A DNA stretch of 53,937 nt from Chromobacterium haemolyticum DSM 19808 (GCF_000711885.1 NZ_JONK01000034.1:1-53937), one strand, 5' to 3'; counted from the stretch's first letter, positions 18,241 to 27,695 are shown. A program made the numbers and translations. The notes: generated from the sequence alone by a model not told the origin.

Positions 18241-18628
18241 CTCTCTCCTCCTGGGCATGGCTGCGCTTGCCGGCCGAACGCGGATGCGCCCGCTACGCCG
18301 CATTCCGCGGCCCGACATGTTTCGTTGCGCAACCCAGCGCCGGCAAACTGTAGAGCCAGCGTGGACGGATCACAAGACCAAGACGCGGAATCAGCGCCAG
18401 GGCATGACGAAACCATGTGGACTGCGGACGCGAGCGCGCCGGCGCGTCTCTAACGAACGCGCAAGAACAACATGACCGTTTTTTTCCTTTGCAAGACGAT
18501 TGCCTGCCCCGCCGCTTATTTGTACAAGCTTGTCGTGCGGAGCCACGGCTGCCGGGCCTTCCCGGCTGCCGTCAGCCGCCGCCTGCGTGAGCGCGGCGGC
18601 GGCATCCCTACCTTCAGAACATAAGTTC
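18241..18628. other. Intergenic region between hutU and the permease gene
   Basis: About 390 bases without a gene. Contains GC-rich inverted repeats after the hutU stop (GCCGCCGCC...GGCGGCGGC near 18571-18607) and a small palindrome TTGTACAA at 18520-18527 that resembles, but is shorter than, the HutC sites upstream of hutI. It may hold a second hut promoter for the permease and hutH; I see no convincing -35/-10 pair. Confidence 0.5.
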
Positions 18629-20302
18629 TCAGCGCTTCAGCATCGGCAGGTCCAATCCCTGCTCTCTCGCGCAGTTCTCGGCGATCTCATAGCCGGCGTC
18701 AGCGTGACGCATCACGCCGGTGCCCGGGTCGTTGCGCAGCACGCGGCCCACCCGCTTGGCGGCGGCGTCGCTGCCGTCGCAAACAATGACCACGCCGGAG
18801 TGCTGGGAGAAGCCCATGCCCACGCCGCCGCCGTGATGCAGCGACACCCAGGTGGCGCCGCCGGCGGTGTTGAGCAAGGCGTTCAGCAAAGGCCAATCCG
18901 ACACGGCGTCGGAACCGTCCTTCATGCTTTCGGTCTCGCGGTTGGGCGAGGCCACCGAACCGGAGTCAAGGTGGTCGCGGCCAATCACGATGGGCGCTTT
19001 GAGCTCGCCGTTCTTGACCATCTCGTTGAAGGCCAGGCCCAGGCGGGCGCGGTCCTTCAGGCCCACCCAGCAAATGCGCGCCGGCAAGCCCTGGAAGCTG
19101 ATGCGCTCCTTGGCCATATCCAGCCAGTTATGCAGGTGCGGATCGTCCGGAATCAATTCCTTGACCTTCTGGTCGGTCTTGTAGATGTCTTCCGGATCGC
19201 CGGACAGCGCCACCCAGCGGAAGGGGCCGATGCCTTCGCAGAACAGCGGGCGCACATAGGCCGGCACGAAGCCGGGGAAGTCGAACGCATTGGCCACGCC
19301 TTCTTCCAGCGCCATCTGGCGGATGTTGTTGCCGTAGTCCAGCGTGGCGGCGCCGCGTTGCTGCAGAGTCAGCATCGCGCGCACTTGCACCGCCATCGAC
19401 TGCTTGGCGGCGGCGGTGATTTCGGCGGCGGACGTTTTCTGCTTGGCGCGCCATTGCTCCACCGTCCAACCCTGCGGCAGATAGCCGTGCACCGGGTCGT
19501 GGGCCGAGGTCTGGTCGGTGACCACGTCCGGAGTGATGCCGCGTTCAACCAGCTCCGTGAACACGTCGGCGGCGTTGCCCAACAGGCCCACAGACACCGC
19601 CTTGCCGCTGTGCTTGGCCTCGTCAAGGATGGCCAGCGCCTCGTCCAGGGTCTTGGCCTTGCGGTCCACATAACGGGTTTTCAGACGGAAATCGATGCGG
19701 GTCTCGTCGCATTCGACGGCGATTATGCTGAAGCCGGCCATGGTGGCGGCCAGCGGCTGGGCGCCGCCCATGCCACCCAGGCCGCCGGTCAGGATCCAGC
19801 GGCCTTGCGGCTTGCCGTCGAAGTGCTGGTTAGCCACGGAGAAGAAGGTTTCGTAGGTCCCCTGCACAATGCCTTGCGAACCGATGTAGATCCACGAGCC
19901 GGCAGTCATCTGGCCGTACATCATCAGGCCCTTCTTATCCAGCTCGTTGAAGTGCTCCCAATTGGCCCAGTGCGGCACCAGATTGGAGTTGGCGATCAAA
20001 ACGCGCGGCGCGTCGGCGTGAGTCTTGAACACGCCCACCGGCTTGCCGGATTGCACCAGCAGGGTTTCGTCGTCCTCCAGACGCTTGAGCACGTCCAGGA
20101 TGGTGTCGTAGCACTTCCAGTCGCGGGCGGCGCGGCCAATGCCGCCGTACACCACCAGGCTTTGCGGGTGCTCGGCCACTTCCGCGTCCAGATTGTTCTG
20201 GATCATGCGGTAGGCGGCTTCGGTCAGCCAGCTCTTGCAAGTCAATTCGGCTCCGCGCGGCGCGCGGATGTGGCGGGTCGGATCAAAACGCGGGTCGGAC
20301 AT
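18629..20302 (-). CDS. hutU: Urocanate hydratase
   Basis: 557 residues, full length. Converts urocanate to imidazolone propionate using tightly bound NAD+. Conserved segments include [15 protein letters not shown] near residue 48, [17 protein letters not shown], the Gly-rich [15 protein letters not shown] near 172, LLGNAADVF and [14 protein letters not shown], and the C-terminal [20 protein letters not shown] eight bases before ATG fixes the start. It follows hutG with a 75-base gap in the same transcription direction. Confidence 0.97.
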   Translation of the reverse strand: MSDPRFDPTRHIRAPRGAELTCKSWLTEAAYRMIQNNLDAEVAEHPQSLVVYGGIGRAARDWKCYDTILDVLKRLEDDETLLVQSGKPVGVFKTHADAPRVLIANSNLVPHWANWEHFNELDKKGLMMYGQMTAGSWIYIGSQGIVQGTYETFFSVANQHFDGKPQGRWILTGGLGGMGGAQPLAATMAGFSIIAVECDETRIDFRLKTRYVDRKAKTLDEALAILDEAKHSGKAVSVGLLGNAADVFTELVERGITPDVVTDQTSAHDPVHGYLPQGWTVEQWRAKQKTSAAEITAAAKQSMAVQVRAMLTLQQRGAATLDYGNNIRQMALEEGVANAFDFPGFVPAYVRPLFCEGIGPFRWVALSGDPEDIYKTDQKVKELIPDDPHLHNWLDMAKERISFQGLPARICWVGLKDRARLGLAFNEMVKNGELKAPIVIGRDHLDSGSVASPNRETESMKDGSDAVSDWPLLNALLNTAGGATWVSLHHGGGVGMGFSQHSGVVIVCDGSDAAAKRVGRVLRNDPGTGVMRHADAGYEIAENCAREQGLDLPMLKR

Positions 20303-20377
20303 CGGTATTCTCCTTTGTAAGCCCGCCGCCGGTTATGACCCGGCGGGCGGGGAATGACGCTATCGCTACTATCGGGT

Positions 20378-21313
20378 TCAGGCTTGTTTCAGATGCCGGC
20401 CTATGCTCCATGTCAACCGGGCGGCGGTCTTGGCGCCGTGGCTGTCGATGTCGAAGGCCGGGTTCAATTCCACCAGGTCGGCGGCCGCCAATTTGCCGCT
20501 TTCGGCCAGGCGCCGGACCAGGGCCTCAACCACTGGCAGCGCCACCCCCATGGCGGCGGGGGCGGAAACCGCCGGCATCACGCTGGCGGGCAATACATCC
20601 AGATCTATGGTCAGGTAGACGATGTCCACCTGATCGACGAAGGCCATCATCGCGCCGCGCACCGTGGACAAGGTATCCAGCGTCATGTCGCTGTCCAAGG
20701 TCCATTGCACGCCCAGCGCGCGGGCCCGGGCGAACAGCGCTTGGGTGTTGGACGGCTCGGCCACGCCCAGGCACAGATAGTGGAAAGGCCGGCCGGCTTG
20801 CGCGCAGTCGGCGGCGATTTGGGCGAACGGCGTGCCGGAAGTGGCTTCGGCCGCTTCGCGGAGGTCAAAATGGGCATCGAAATTGACAATGCCGATCACC
20901 TTGCCCGGATGCGCCGCCGCCAAGCCGCGCCAAGTGCCGTAGGCGGTTTCGTGACCGCCACCCAGCACCAGCGGAAAATGACCGTCGACGCGCAGCCGGC
21001 GCACTTGTTCGCCCAGCCGCGCCTGCGCGGCGTCCAGGTCGCCGTCGGCGCAGGCCACGTCGCCGGCGTCGCACAAAGGCAGCGCCTGGTGCCAGGCCAG
21101 ATTGGCCAGCGCCTTGCGGATCGCCGTCGGCCCGGCGGCCGCGCCGACGCGGCCCTGGTTGCGGCGCACGCCCTCGTCGCAGGCAAAGCCGACGATGCCG
21201 ACGCCCGGCTCCAGTCCGGCGGCGTAGGGCTGCGCCACTTGATGCCAGCGCCGCGCCAGATCGCCCTCGCCGGCGTCGATCCGGCCGCTCCAAACAGTCA
21301 TGTCCACGCTCAT
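20378..21313 (-). CDS. hutG: Formimidoylglutamase
   Basis: 311 residues of the arginase/ureohydrolase family. Hydrolyses N-formimidoyl-L-glutamate to glutamate and formamide, the last step of the short hut pathway. The binuclear Mn-site motifs are present: LGGGHETAYG near residue 116, VNFDAHFDLR near 142 and TIDLDVLPASVMP near 235. It starts three bases after the hutI stop, so the two genes are co-transcribed and probably coupled. Presence of hutG and absence of an HutF-type deiminase indicate the three-step route from urocanate to glutamate. Confidence 0.94.
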   Translation of the reverse strand: MSVDMTVWSGRIDAGEGDLARRWHQVAQPYAAGLEPGVGIVGFACDEGVRRNQGRVGAAAGPTAIRKALANLAWHQALPLCDAGDVACADGDLDAAQARLGEQVRRLRVDGHFPLVLGGGHETAYGTWRGLAAAHPGKVIGIVNFDAHFDLREAAEATSGTPFAQIAADCAQAGRPFHYLCLGVAEPSNTQALFARARALGVQWTLDSDMTLDTLSTVRGAMMAFVDQVDIVYLTIDLDVLPASVMPAVSAPAAMGVALPVVEALVRRLAESGKLAAADLVELNPAFDIDSHGAKTAARLTWSIGRHLKQA

Positions 21314-21316
21314 GCT

Positions 21317-22564
21317 TCAACAGCCTTTCATATGCTGCGCCACGCCGCGGAACACGCGCTGACGCAAAGGATTGTCGCCCAGGCCGTAAACGATCTCGGC
21401 CGGCGAATCGATGTCCCACACCAACAAGTCGGCTACATGGCCGGCGGCCAGCCGGCCGTGGCTGCCGCCGCGGCCCAGCGCCTGCGCCGCGTGACGGGTA
21501 ACGCCGGCCAGCGACTCTTCCGGCGTCAGGCCGAATAGGACGCAGGCCTGGTTCATCGCCAGCCGGATGGAGGCGAACGGGCTGGTGCCGGGATTGAGGT
21601 CGGTGGACACCGCCATCGGCACGCCGGCGGCGCGCAGCAGTTCCACCGGCGGTTTCCGGGTCTCGCGCAGGAAATAGAAGGCGCCCGGCAGCAGCACCGC
21701 CACGGTGCCGGCGGCCTTCAACGCGGCCACGCCGGCGGCGTCCAGGTATTCAACGTGATCGGCGGACCAGCCGCCGAACTCGGCCACCAGTTCGGCGCCG
21801 TGCAGATTGGACAGCTGCTCGACATGACCTTTGATCTTGAGGCCGTGGGCGCGCGCCGCCTCGAACACGCGGCGGGTCTGCGCCGGGCTGAATCCCACGC
21901 TTTCGCAGAAAGCGTCCACCGCCTCGGCCAAGCCGGCGCTGGCTGCGGCAGGCAGGATGGCGTCGACGATGTGGTCGATGTAGGCGTCAGCGCGGCCGGC
22001 GAACTCCGGCGGCAAGGCGTGGGCGGCCAGCAGGGTGGCGGACACCTCCACCGGCAGTTCGTCCCGCAAACGCCGCGCCGCGCGCAACTGCTTGAGTTCG
22101 TCTTCCAGACTCAAGCCGTAGCCGGACTTGATTTCCACCGTGGTCACGCCCTCGGCCATCAGCGCGCGCAGCCGCGGCTTGGCGGCGGCGGCCAGGCCGG
22201 CTTCGTCCAACGCCCGAGTGGCGCGCACGGTGGAGACAATGCCGCCGCCCTCGGCGGCGATCTGTTGGTAAGGCACGCCGTTGAGGCGCTTTTCCCATTC
22301 GGCGGCGCGGTTGCCGCCGTAAACCAAGTGGGTGTGACAATCGATGAAGCCTGGGGTGATCCAAGCGCCCTTGGCGTCGATCACCGCGCCGTCGAAGTCC
22401 GCGGGGTCAATGTCGGCGGCCGCCGGCAACGCGACGATGCGGCCGGCTTCCAGCAAAAGCGCATGGCCTTCCAACGCGCCGTAAGGCGCCGGGAGGCTGG
22501 GGTCCATCGTCGCCAGCCTGGCGTTGATCCACAGGCTGCGGCGATCCGTTTCGGCTTGACTCAT
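21317..22564 (-). CDS. hutI: Imidazolonepropionase
   Basis: 415 residues of the amidohydrolase superfamily. Hydrolyses imidazolone propionate to formiminoglutamate. Metal-site features: PGFIDCHTHLVYGG near residue 66, VEIKSGYGLSLEDEL near 140, KIKGHVEQLSNLHGAELV near 240 and STDLNPGTSP near 316. ATG at 22564 (MSQAETDRR) is chosen; the open frame extends to 22597 but that start lies inside the HutC operator. First gene after hutC, with its own promoter and operator upstream, then hutG at three bases. Confidence 0.95.
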   Translation of the reverse strand: MSQAETDRRSLWINARLATMDPSLPAPYGALEGHALLLEAGRIVALPAAADIDPADFDGAVIDAKGAWITPGFIDCHTHLVYGGNRAAEWEKRLNGVPYQQIAAEGGGIVSTVRATRALDEAGLAAAAKPRLRALMAEGVTTVEIKSGYGLSLEDELKQLRAARRLRDELPVEVSATLLAAHALPPEFAGRADAYIDHIVDAILPAAASAGLAEAVDAFCESVGFSPAQTRRVFEAARAHGLKIKGHVEQLSNLHGAELVAEFGGWSADHVEYLDAAGVAALKAAGTVAVLLPGAFYFLRETRKPPVELLRAAGVPMAVSTDLNPGTSPFASIRLAMNQACVLFGLTPEESLAGVTRHAAQALGRGGSHGRLAAGHVADLLVWDIDSPAEIVYGLGDNPLRQRVFRGVAQHMKGC

Positions 22565-22585
22565 GGTGGGCTCGCTGCGGGTTAT

Positions 22586-22623
22586 TTGTATATACAATTA
22601 ATCCTATCCAAACCCCCTGTCAA
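22586..22623 (-). promoter_or_regulatory. hutIG promoter with HutC operator
   Basis: On the minus strand a perfect TTGACA (-35) is at 22623-22618. At a 17-base spacing the -10 would be TAATTG (22600-22595), overlapping the perfect 12-bp palindrome TTGTATATACAA at 22586-22597. That palindrome matches the operator type of GntR-family HutC repressors, which release in the presence of urocanate. Overlap with the -10 region suits repression. Box assignment is by eye. Confidence 0.75.
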
Positions 22624-22701
22624 GTTTGGAGCCGTGATTTTTGTAAATAGCCAAATTGGCAGATTTTGCTTATAGGACAATCATTTGATGCTGCATGGCA
22701 A

Positions 22702-22727
22702 CAAAAAAGCCGCCCAAAGGCGGCTTG
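22702..22727 (-). terminator. Rho-independent terminator of hutC
   Basis: On the minus strand AAGCCGCC-tttg-GGCGGCTTTTTTG, a 8-bp GC stem with a six-T run, about 80 bases after the hutC stop. It isolates hutC transcription from the hutI promoter. Confidence 0.85.
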
Positions 22728-22754
22728 TACGAACGCGAAAACTCAACGCTTATT

Positions 22755-22764
22755 TGTATATACA
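22755..22764 (-). promoter_or_regulatory. Second HutC-like operator, downstream of hutC
   Basis: TGTATATACA, palindromic core identical to the hutI operator, flanked by TTT...TTG. It lies about 41 bases past the hutC stop and before the hutC terminator, an unusual place for an operator. It could be a second repressor site for looping to the hutI promoter, or a roadblock; inference only. Confidence 0.55.
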
Positions 22765-22804
22765 TTGCAACACGACGCGCCAGCAGGCGCTACGGCGCGA
22801 GCGC

Positions 22805-23521
22805 TTAGCGCTTGACCCGAGTTTGCGAACGCAGCTTGTAGCGCGAGCCAGGATGGGTCAGCCGCGCAAAGCTGACCAGCTTCTTGTGCGACCAGGTGCG
22901 GCGTAAAACCAACAGGCAGGGTTCGCGCGCCGTCATGTCCAGCATTGCCTGCTCCGCCGCGCTGGGCAGCACCGCTTCCACGCTGTGCTCGATATCGGTC
23001 AGCGGACAATTTTTCATCAGGTAGTCGTTGGGCGTGCGGCTGCTGAAATCCTGTTCCAGGTAATCCGGCGCGAAGGCCGGGTTGACGTAGCGGTCTTCCA
23101 ACTGAATGGCGACGTCGTCCTCTCGGTGCACGATCAAGGAGCGGAATACCGTGCTGCCTTCCTTCACTCCCAGGCGCAAAGCCACGTCCTCGGTGGCGAG
23201 CACGGCCTTGAGTTCGTAAACGTCGGCGCTGTGGCGGTGGCCGCGCGCCTCGATTTCCTCGGAGATATTATTGATGTCCAGCAAAGGCGATTCGGCTTTG
23301 CGCTCGGCCACATAAGTGCCGTCGCCGGCGAAGCGCAGCAGAATGCCGGCTTCGGCCAGATCGCGCACCGCCTTGTTGACGGTCATGCGCGACACTTGGA
23401 ACTGGCGCGCCAACTCCAGCTCGGGCGGAATCTTGCCGCCGGGCAGAAACTGGCGGGAACGGATGCCTTCAAGGATGTATTCCTTGATGCGCAGATAACG
23501 CGGTTGTGCTGTGGATGACAC
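22805..23521 (-). CDS. hutC: Histidine utilisation repressor, GntR/HutC family
   Basis: About 238 residues. N-terminal winged helix of the GntR type: PRYLRIKEYILEGIRSRQF, then GKIPPELELARQFQVSRMTV (recognition helix) and LLRFAGDGTYVAE. The C-terminal UTRA effector domain carries VFRSLIVHREDDVAIQLEDR and YVNPAFAPDYL. HutC blocks hut transcription until urocanate binds. I chose the GTG at 23521 (V-SSTAQPRY) because family members start there; upstream residues of the open frame do not look like protein of this family, though the ribosome-binding site is weak. First gene of the hut block. Confidence 0.92.
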   Translation of the reverse strand: MSSTAQPRYLRIKEYILEGIRSRQFLPGGKIPPELELARQFQVSRMTVNKAVRDLAEAGILLRFAGDGTYVAERKAESPLLDINNISEEIEARGHRHSADVYELKAVLATEDVALRLGVKEGSTVFRSLIVHREDDVAIQLEDRYVNPAFAPDYLEQDFSSRTPNDYLMKNCPLTDIEHSVEAVLPSAAEQAMLDMTAREPCLLVLRRTWSHKKLVSFARLTHPGSRYKLRSQTRVKR

Positions 23522-23678
23522 CTTGGGAACCCAGAAGATTGAACGGTTGGCAAAAGGATTGTAGCCCAAGGCGGCTCGCAAGCCCCTGATCCAGCGCAGA
23601 CAAAACCGGCCGCGAGCATTGCCGCCGTCCCGCGTCTGCGCCAAGATGGAAGTCCGTCGCCCGTTAGCGAGGCCTGAC

Positions 23679-24095
23679 ATGACGCTTGAGCAATGGTTGC
23701 AAGAGTATGATCTCAGTCACCGCCATCCCGTCAATATCCGCATCCACAAAATCTGCGTGCCCGCCATCGTGTTCGCACTGTTGGGTTTGCTCTCCAGCGT
23801 CCCGGCGCCGCTGAATCCGGCCTGGCTGGCGGTGGCCGCCGGCCTGGCCTTCTATTGGCGGCTGGGCCGAACCCCTGCGCTGGCCATGGCGGCGATGTGC
23901 CTGCCCATGCTGCTGGCGCTGGAAGCCGCGGCGCGCGCGGGCCTGCCGCTGGCCCTCCTCTCTCTGGCGCTGTTCGTCGTCGCCTGGATCGGCCAGTTCG
24001 TCGGCCACGCGATCGAAGGCAAGAAGCCCTCCTTCCTTCGCGACCTGCAATTCCTGCTGATAGGCCCGTTGTGGACGCTGCGCCGCTGGCTATAG
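23679..24095 (+). CDS. Mpo1-like (DUF962) membrane protein
   Basis: 138 residues with about four hydrophobic segments. It starts MTLEQWLQEYDLSHRHPVN and has the DUF962 features: a conserved N-terminal YxxxHxHPxN-like segment, IHKICVPAI, and the C-terminal GQFVGHAIEGKKPSFLRD with conserved His. The yeast relative Mpo1 is a dioxygenase of the fatty-acid alpha-oxidation pathway; whether the bacterial protein has that activity is unknown. A GCGAGG six bases upstream supports ATG 23679. It is divergent from hutC and 35 bases before the mutarotase gene, so both may share a transcript. Confidence 0.8.
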   Translation: MTLEQWLQEYDLSHRHPVNIRIHKICVPAIVFALLGLLSSVPAPLNPAWLAVAAGLAFYWRLGRTPALAMAAMCLPMLLALEAAARAGLPLALLSLALFVVAWIGQFVGHAIEGKKPSFLRDLQFLLIGPLWTLRRWL

Positions 24096-24130
24096 CGCGC
24101 TATCATCGGTTTTTTTGCCCGGAAACCCGT

Positions 24131-25000
24131 ATGTCCGTCGTCCTGCCTCCCGCCGCCTCGCTGTCCAACCGCGCGCCCGGCGTCGATATTCTCGTGATTG
24201 CCACAGCGGATTTCCACGCGGAAATATCCTTGCTGGGCGGCCAACTGCTCAGCTTCCGCGCCGCCGGCGAGCAGCCCTTGCTGTATTTGTCGCCGCAGGC
24301 GCGCTACCAGCCGGGCAAGGCCATACGCGGCGGCGTGCCGCTGTGCTGGCCCTGGTTCGGCCCGCATCCGGACGACCCGACGCAGCCGGCCCACGGCGTG
24401 GCGCGCACGCAAGCCTGGCGTCTGGACGAGGTGCGGGAAGACGCCGGCGCGTTCCACGTGAAACTCTCCGGCCCCGAACACGACGGCCTGACGGCGGAAA
24501 TAGAATACCGGCTGAGCACGGCGGTGGAGGCGGCGCTAAGCACCCGCAATCACGGGGATCGTCCCCTGCGGCTGAGCGCCGCGCTGCACAGCTATCTGGC
24601 GGTGGGCGACGCGCGTCTGGCCACATTGTCCGGCCTGGACGGCGCACGCTGTCACGACAAGGTGGCAGGCCGCGAAAGCCGCTGGCCAGACGGCGAATTC
24701 CGCTTTCACGGCGAAGTGGACAGCATTGTTTACAGCGAGCGGCCCGCCTTGCTCCGCGACCCGGTCTGGCAGCGTTGCATTCGCGTCACAGCGGAAGGCG
24801 CCGGCAGCGTGGTGGTATGGAACCCGGCAGCGGAGAAGACGGCCTTGCTGGGCGACTTGCCGACAACCGCCTGGCTTGATTTCGTCTGCGTGGAAACCGC
24901 CAACGCCGGCGACGATGCCCGAGAGCTGGCTCCCGGAGCCAGCCATCGCATGGCGTGCCGTTTGACGCTGGAGCCCTTCCATGCCGAGGCCGGGGTATAA
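24131..25000 (+). CDS. D-hexose-6-phosphate mutarotase (YeaD-like aldose 1-epimerase family)
   Basis: 289 residues. The aldose-epimerase fold is recognisable: GGQLLSFRAAGEQPLLYLSP near residue 37, the conserved GKAIRGGVPLCWPWFGPH near 62 and HGVARTQAW near 87, the catalytic-type ALHSYLAVGD with His near 156, and a C-terminal VVVWNPAAEK and DFVCVETANA carrying the catalytic Glu. It interconverts alpha and beta anomers of hexose 6-phosphates. Probably in one unit with the Mpo1-like gene upstream. Confidence 0.85.
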   Translation: MSVVLPPAASLSNRAPGVDILVIATADFHAEISLLGGQLLSFRAAGEQPLLYLSPQARYQPGKAIRGGVPLCWPWFGPHPDDPTQPAHGVARTQAWRLDEVREDAGAFHVKLSGPEHDGLTAEIEYRLSTAVEAALSTRNHGDRPLRLSAALHSYLAVGDARLATLSGLDGARCHDKVAGRESRWPDGEFRFHGEVDSIVYSERPALLRDPVWQRCIRVTAEGAGSVVVWNPAAEKTALLGDLPTTAWLDFVCVETANAGDDARELAPGASHRMACRLTLEPFHAEAGV

Positions 25001-25068
25001 TGAGGGCCGAAACCGCCGCGGCCGCCTAGCCCGGCGGACCGCGTTTTTCAGTTCCGGAACCCCTAGCG

Positions 25069-25629
25069 ATGGCCAGACCCGACAAGATTTCCCGTTTCCT
25101 GCCGATTTCCTTTGCCAACGGCAACAGCGTGCGCCGTTTCGGTAAACACTGCCCCAACTGCCGTGCGATGGTGAGCTCGGAGCATATGGAAGGCATCGCC
25201 AGCAAGCAGCAGGACAAGATCTTCCTCGCGGCCCAGGCGCGCTGCCCGTCCTGCGGCGCCGGCTTTCCGGTGCGTTGCGTGATTACCGACGACAAACGCG
25301 TTCACCGCGTGCTTCTCCCGCACTGGGCCTTCCGCATGTGGCTGCAAATGGCCACCCGCAACGATCCTCAACCGCCCGGCGACGACAACTGGGCGCTGGA
25401 AGACGCCCCGGCGGAAACCGCGCAGCAAGGCTTCGTGCTGCCCGACAACGCCTTCGTCACCCGTTCAGAGGAAGTGTTGGGCCGTTTTCAGGGCGAGCCG
25501 ATCAACGCCTGGATCGAATATCAGGGCCAGCGCTTCGTGTTCGAGCGCGCCGCGCCGCCCAGCGGCGACGCCCGGCTGGACGCCAGCGAACTACTGTTTG
25601 AGGGCCGGCTGATTTACCGCCAGGCTTGA
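25069..25629 (+). CDS. Zinc-ribbon protein of unknown function
   Basis: 186 residues. Two CxxC pairs, CPNC near residue 27 and CPSC near 64, can form one zinc ribbon. The segment KQQDKIFLAAQARCPSCGAGFPV and a following Arg/Val/Trp-rich region (VHRVLLPHWAFRMWL) are well-ordered sequence; the rest is acidic and probably forms a beta-rich C-terminal part. No membrane segment or signal peptide. I do not recognise the family. A clear terminator follows, so the gene ends a transcript. Confidence 0.7.
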   Translation: MARPDKISRFLPISFANGNSVRRFGKHCPNCRAMVSSEHMEGIASKQQDKIFLAAQARCPSCGAGFPVRCVITDDKRVHRVLLPHWAFRMWLQMATRNDPQPPGDDNWALEDAPAETAQQGFVLPDNAFVTRSEEVLGRFQGEPINAWIEYQGQRFVFERAAPPSGDARLDASELLFEGRLIYRQA

Positions 25630-25643
25630 GCGAAGACAAAGAC

Positions 25644-25670
25644 AACGGCAGCCCGCGGGCTGCCGTTTTT
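25644..25670 (+). terminator. Rho-independent terminator
   Basis: ACGGCAGCCC-gc-GGGCTGCCGTTTTT, a 9-10 bp stem with a T run, 15 bases past the stop of the zinc-ribbon gene. Confidence 0.9.
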
Positions 25671-25681
25671 GCGTTCTTATA

Positions 25682-25820
25682 GAGCCTGTTTACGATCTCG
25701 CCAGCTAAGGCGAGACAAGGCGAAAACTAGTGAAAAGCGGAATGCACATACAGTACATGAGCATTTCGAAGCGGGTTTCAACGCCGTACCGCCGCAGCGC
25801 AGCAGATTATGAACAGGCTC
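25682..25820. mobile_element. Family-1 MITE, copy C, at the stop codon of the M3 peptidase gene
   Basis: 139 bp, from GAGCCTGTTTACGATCTCG to GATTATGAACAGGCTC. The right flanking TTA (25821-25823) is the TAA stop of the minus-strand peptidase gene. The left flank is ATA, one base off a TTA duplication. Internal blocks GCGAGACAAGGCGAAAAC, AAGCGGAATG and TACATGAGCATTTCGAA are typical of the family. Confidence 0.88.
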
Positions 25821-27695
25821 TTAGTGCGCCGCGGCTGGGTAACGCTCCCCCACCCACGCCTCGAAACGACGGCACATTTCAGCCTCCCCCGCGGTGTTGT
25901 CGGCGATCAGCTCGGCGCCATGCACCAGCCGTATCGTCGCGTCCAGCCGCTCCGGGTAATCCCGCGCGTAGTTCCGTTCCGCGGCGGCGGCGATCAGCCG
26001 CTCCGCTTCGCGCCAGGCCTCGTCCACGCTGAGGTCGCAGGCCTCCGCCAGGTATCGAGCGTTGAAATGCTCGCCGGTCAGGCTCAGCAAAGTGGCGTCG
26101 TGATCCAGGCTGTTGCCCGGGGCCCAGTAATGTTCGGCCAGCAGCGGGCCGATCGCCGGGTTGTCGGTCAGGTAGCCGTATTCGCGCAGGAAGTAGGCTC
26201 GGGTCTGATACACCGCCATATGCGCCAGCAAATAGCCGTGATAAGACGCCGCCGACTCCTGGTTCAACAAATGCGGAATCGCCAACAGTGGCCGCGGGCC
26301 GCATTCGACGCCCAGGATCTCGCGCTCGCAGCGGCGCGCCAGCGCCAACACCGTCTCCGGCGTCAGTTCCGCTTCCGGCAGCCGGTACAGCTCGCGCTCG
26401 AAGTAAGCGACCACGGCGATGGACCGCTCGGAGAAGGCGAAGAAAGGCTGGGTCGCCTCGATGCGCGCGCGGATCAGCGCGTCCGGCATCGCCTCGCCCG
26501 CGGCGTTGCGGGCGTAGCGCTTCAGCCAATCGGCGTCGTTCAGCAGGCTGTCGCAGAACATGCTCTGAGTTTCGGCGTAAGCCATCGAGGTGGGCGCGAA
26601 CTCCTGTGAGAAGCACGGCGCGTTCTGGATCACATTGGCGAAGTGAGCGGCATGGCCGCCTTCGTGGAACAAGGTATTGATCGCCCGCGCGCCGCTGCCC
26701 ACCTGATCCGGCGTGGCGTCGGCGGTGAAATTGATCCGGCCCGGCACCCAGCGGCCGTCGTCGTAGTAGCTGGGCACCGGCCCGTGGCAGAAGCCGTTCT
26801 GATACTTGCCTTTGCGCTCCACCAGGTCCAGCTGCATGGTGGCCTGCCGATACTGCACGCCCAGCCGGCGAAAACTCAGCACCCAGCGTTCCACCGCCTT
26901 GGAGAACGGCAGATAGGGATCCATCTGCCGGGTCACGTCGCCGCTCATGTGAAAGCGCAGATTGTACGGCAGCAGCGCGTCCGCGCCTTTGTCGTCGGCC
27001 AAGCGCCGCAGCGCCCGCTGATTGGCATCGCGGGTGCGCGCTTCGAAATCGTCGAGCACGGCGAACAGCTCATCCGACGTCATCTGCTCGTTCTTGCGCA
27101 CCTTGTGCTCAAAATAATCGGCGCTGCCCAGGCTGCGCGCCAGCGCATTGCGCTGTTTGACGATGTCGAGAAAGCCGTTGTCCAGCACCCAGCGCTCCAG
27201 GTCGAGCAAGGCGTCGTGCGAGCTTTTACGTGCGGCGAGATCCGGGTTGGTGGCCATATTGATGGCCAGCATGGTGAGCGTCGCCTCTTCGCGCTCGCCA
27301 CGCTCGTTGATGTGGCTGAGCGCAAGGTCGCGGCGCTTGGCGAACAACCCGGCCTCCATCTCGATCAGCCGGCGCATCTGTTCCTGCGCCGCCGCGCTGT
27401 CGATGATGTTGCTTTCAAACAGCGCCAGCCAGCCCTGATAGCCGTGCAGCAAGGCGTCGCGCTCCGCGCCGGCCGGCTGCGCCTGCAAACGATCCAAGGC
27501 CGCGCGCACCGCCGCCAGCCGCTCCGGGCTGGAGATAAAGGCCTTGTAGTCGGCTTCGGCGCGGGCGAAACCGTCGTGGTCGTCGGACACCGCCATATAG
27601 GTGTCCCAGAACAGGTCTTCCTTGGTTTTGTGCACCGCCAGGTAATCGCGGTTGAGCTGGTCGAACTCCGCGCGCAGTTCGGCAATCGCTGTCAT
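25821..27695 (-). CDS. M3-family oligopeptidase (oligoendopeptidase-like)
   Basis: 624 residues, cytoplasmic, no signal peptide. The zinc motif HEGGH is at about residue 343 in NTLFHEGGHAAHF, matching HExxH of thimet-type peptidases, with PTSMAYAETQSMF downstream supplying the third ligand Glu region. It cleaves short peptides. AAGGAGAG before ATG 27695 fixes the start (the open frame extends nine codons further). Stop codon is coincident with the duplication of a family-1 MITE. No operon partner. Confidence 0.87.
   Translation of the reverse strand: MTAIAELRAEFDQLNRDYLAVHKTKEDLFWDTYMAVSDDHDGFARAEADYKAFISSPERLAAVRAALDRLQAQPAGAERDALLHGYQGWLALFESNIIDSAAAQEQMRRLIEMEAGLFAKRRDLALSHINERGEREEATLTMLAINMATNPDLAARKSSHDALLDLERWVLDNGFLDIVKQRNALARSLGSADYFEHKVRKNEQMTSDELFAVLDDFEARTRDANQRALRRLADDKGADALLPYNLRFHMSGDVTRQMDPYLPFSKAVERWVLSFRRLGVQYRQATMQLDLVERKGKYQNGFCHGPVPSYYDDGRWVPGRINFTADATPDQVGSGARAINTLFHEGGHAAHFANVIQNAPCFSQEFAPTSMAYAETQSMFCDSLLNDADWLKRYARNAAGEAMPDALIRARIEATQPFFAFSERSIAVVAYFERELYRLPEAELTPETVLALARRCEREILGVECGPRPLLAIPHLLNQESAASYHGYLLAHMAVYQTRAYFLREYGYLTDNPAIGPLLAEHYWAPGNSLDHDATLLSLTGEHFNARYLAEACDLSVDEAWREAERLIAAAAERNYARDYPERLDATIRLVHGAELIADNTAGEAEMCRRFEAWVGERYPAAAH

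Noticed and set aside
18520-18527. TTGTACAA palindrome upstream of the permease gene as a third HutC site
   Set aside because: Only 8 bases and lacks the central TATA of the two convincing sites; common by chance.
18500-20320. 606-codon open frame antisense to hutU
   Set aside because: Shadow frame; hutU is certain from its motifs and operon context.
25679-25823. Full-length coding element hidden in copy C or other MITEs
   Set aside because: Elements are 110-143 bp; the open frames that cross them differ between copies and depend on flanking DNA.
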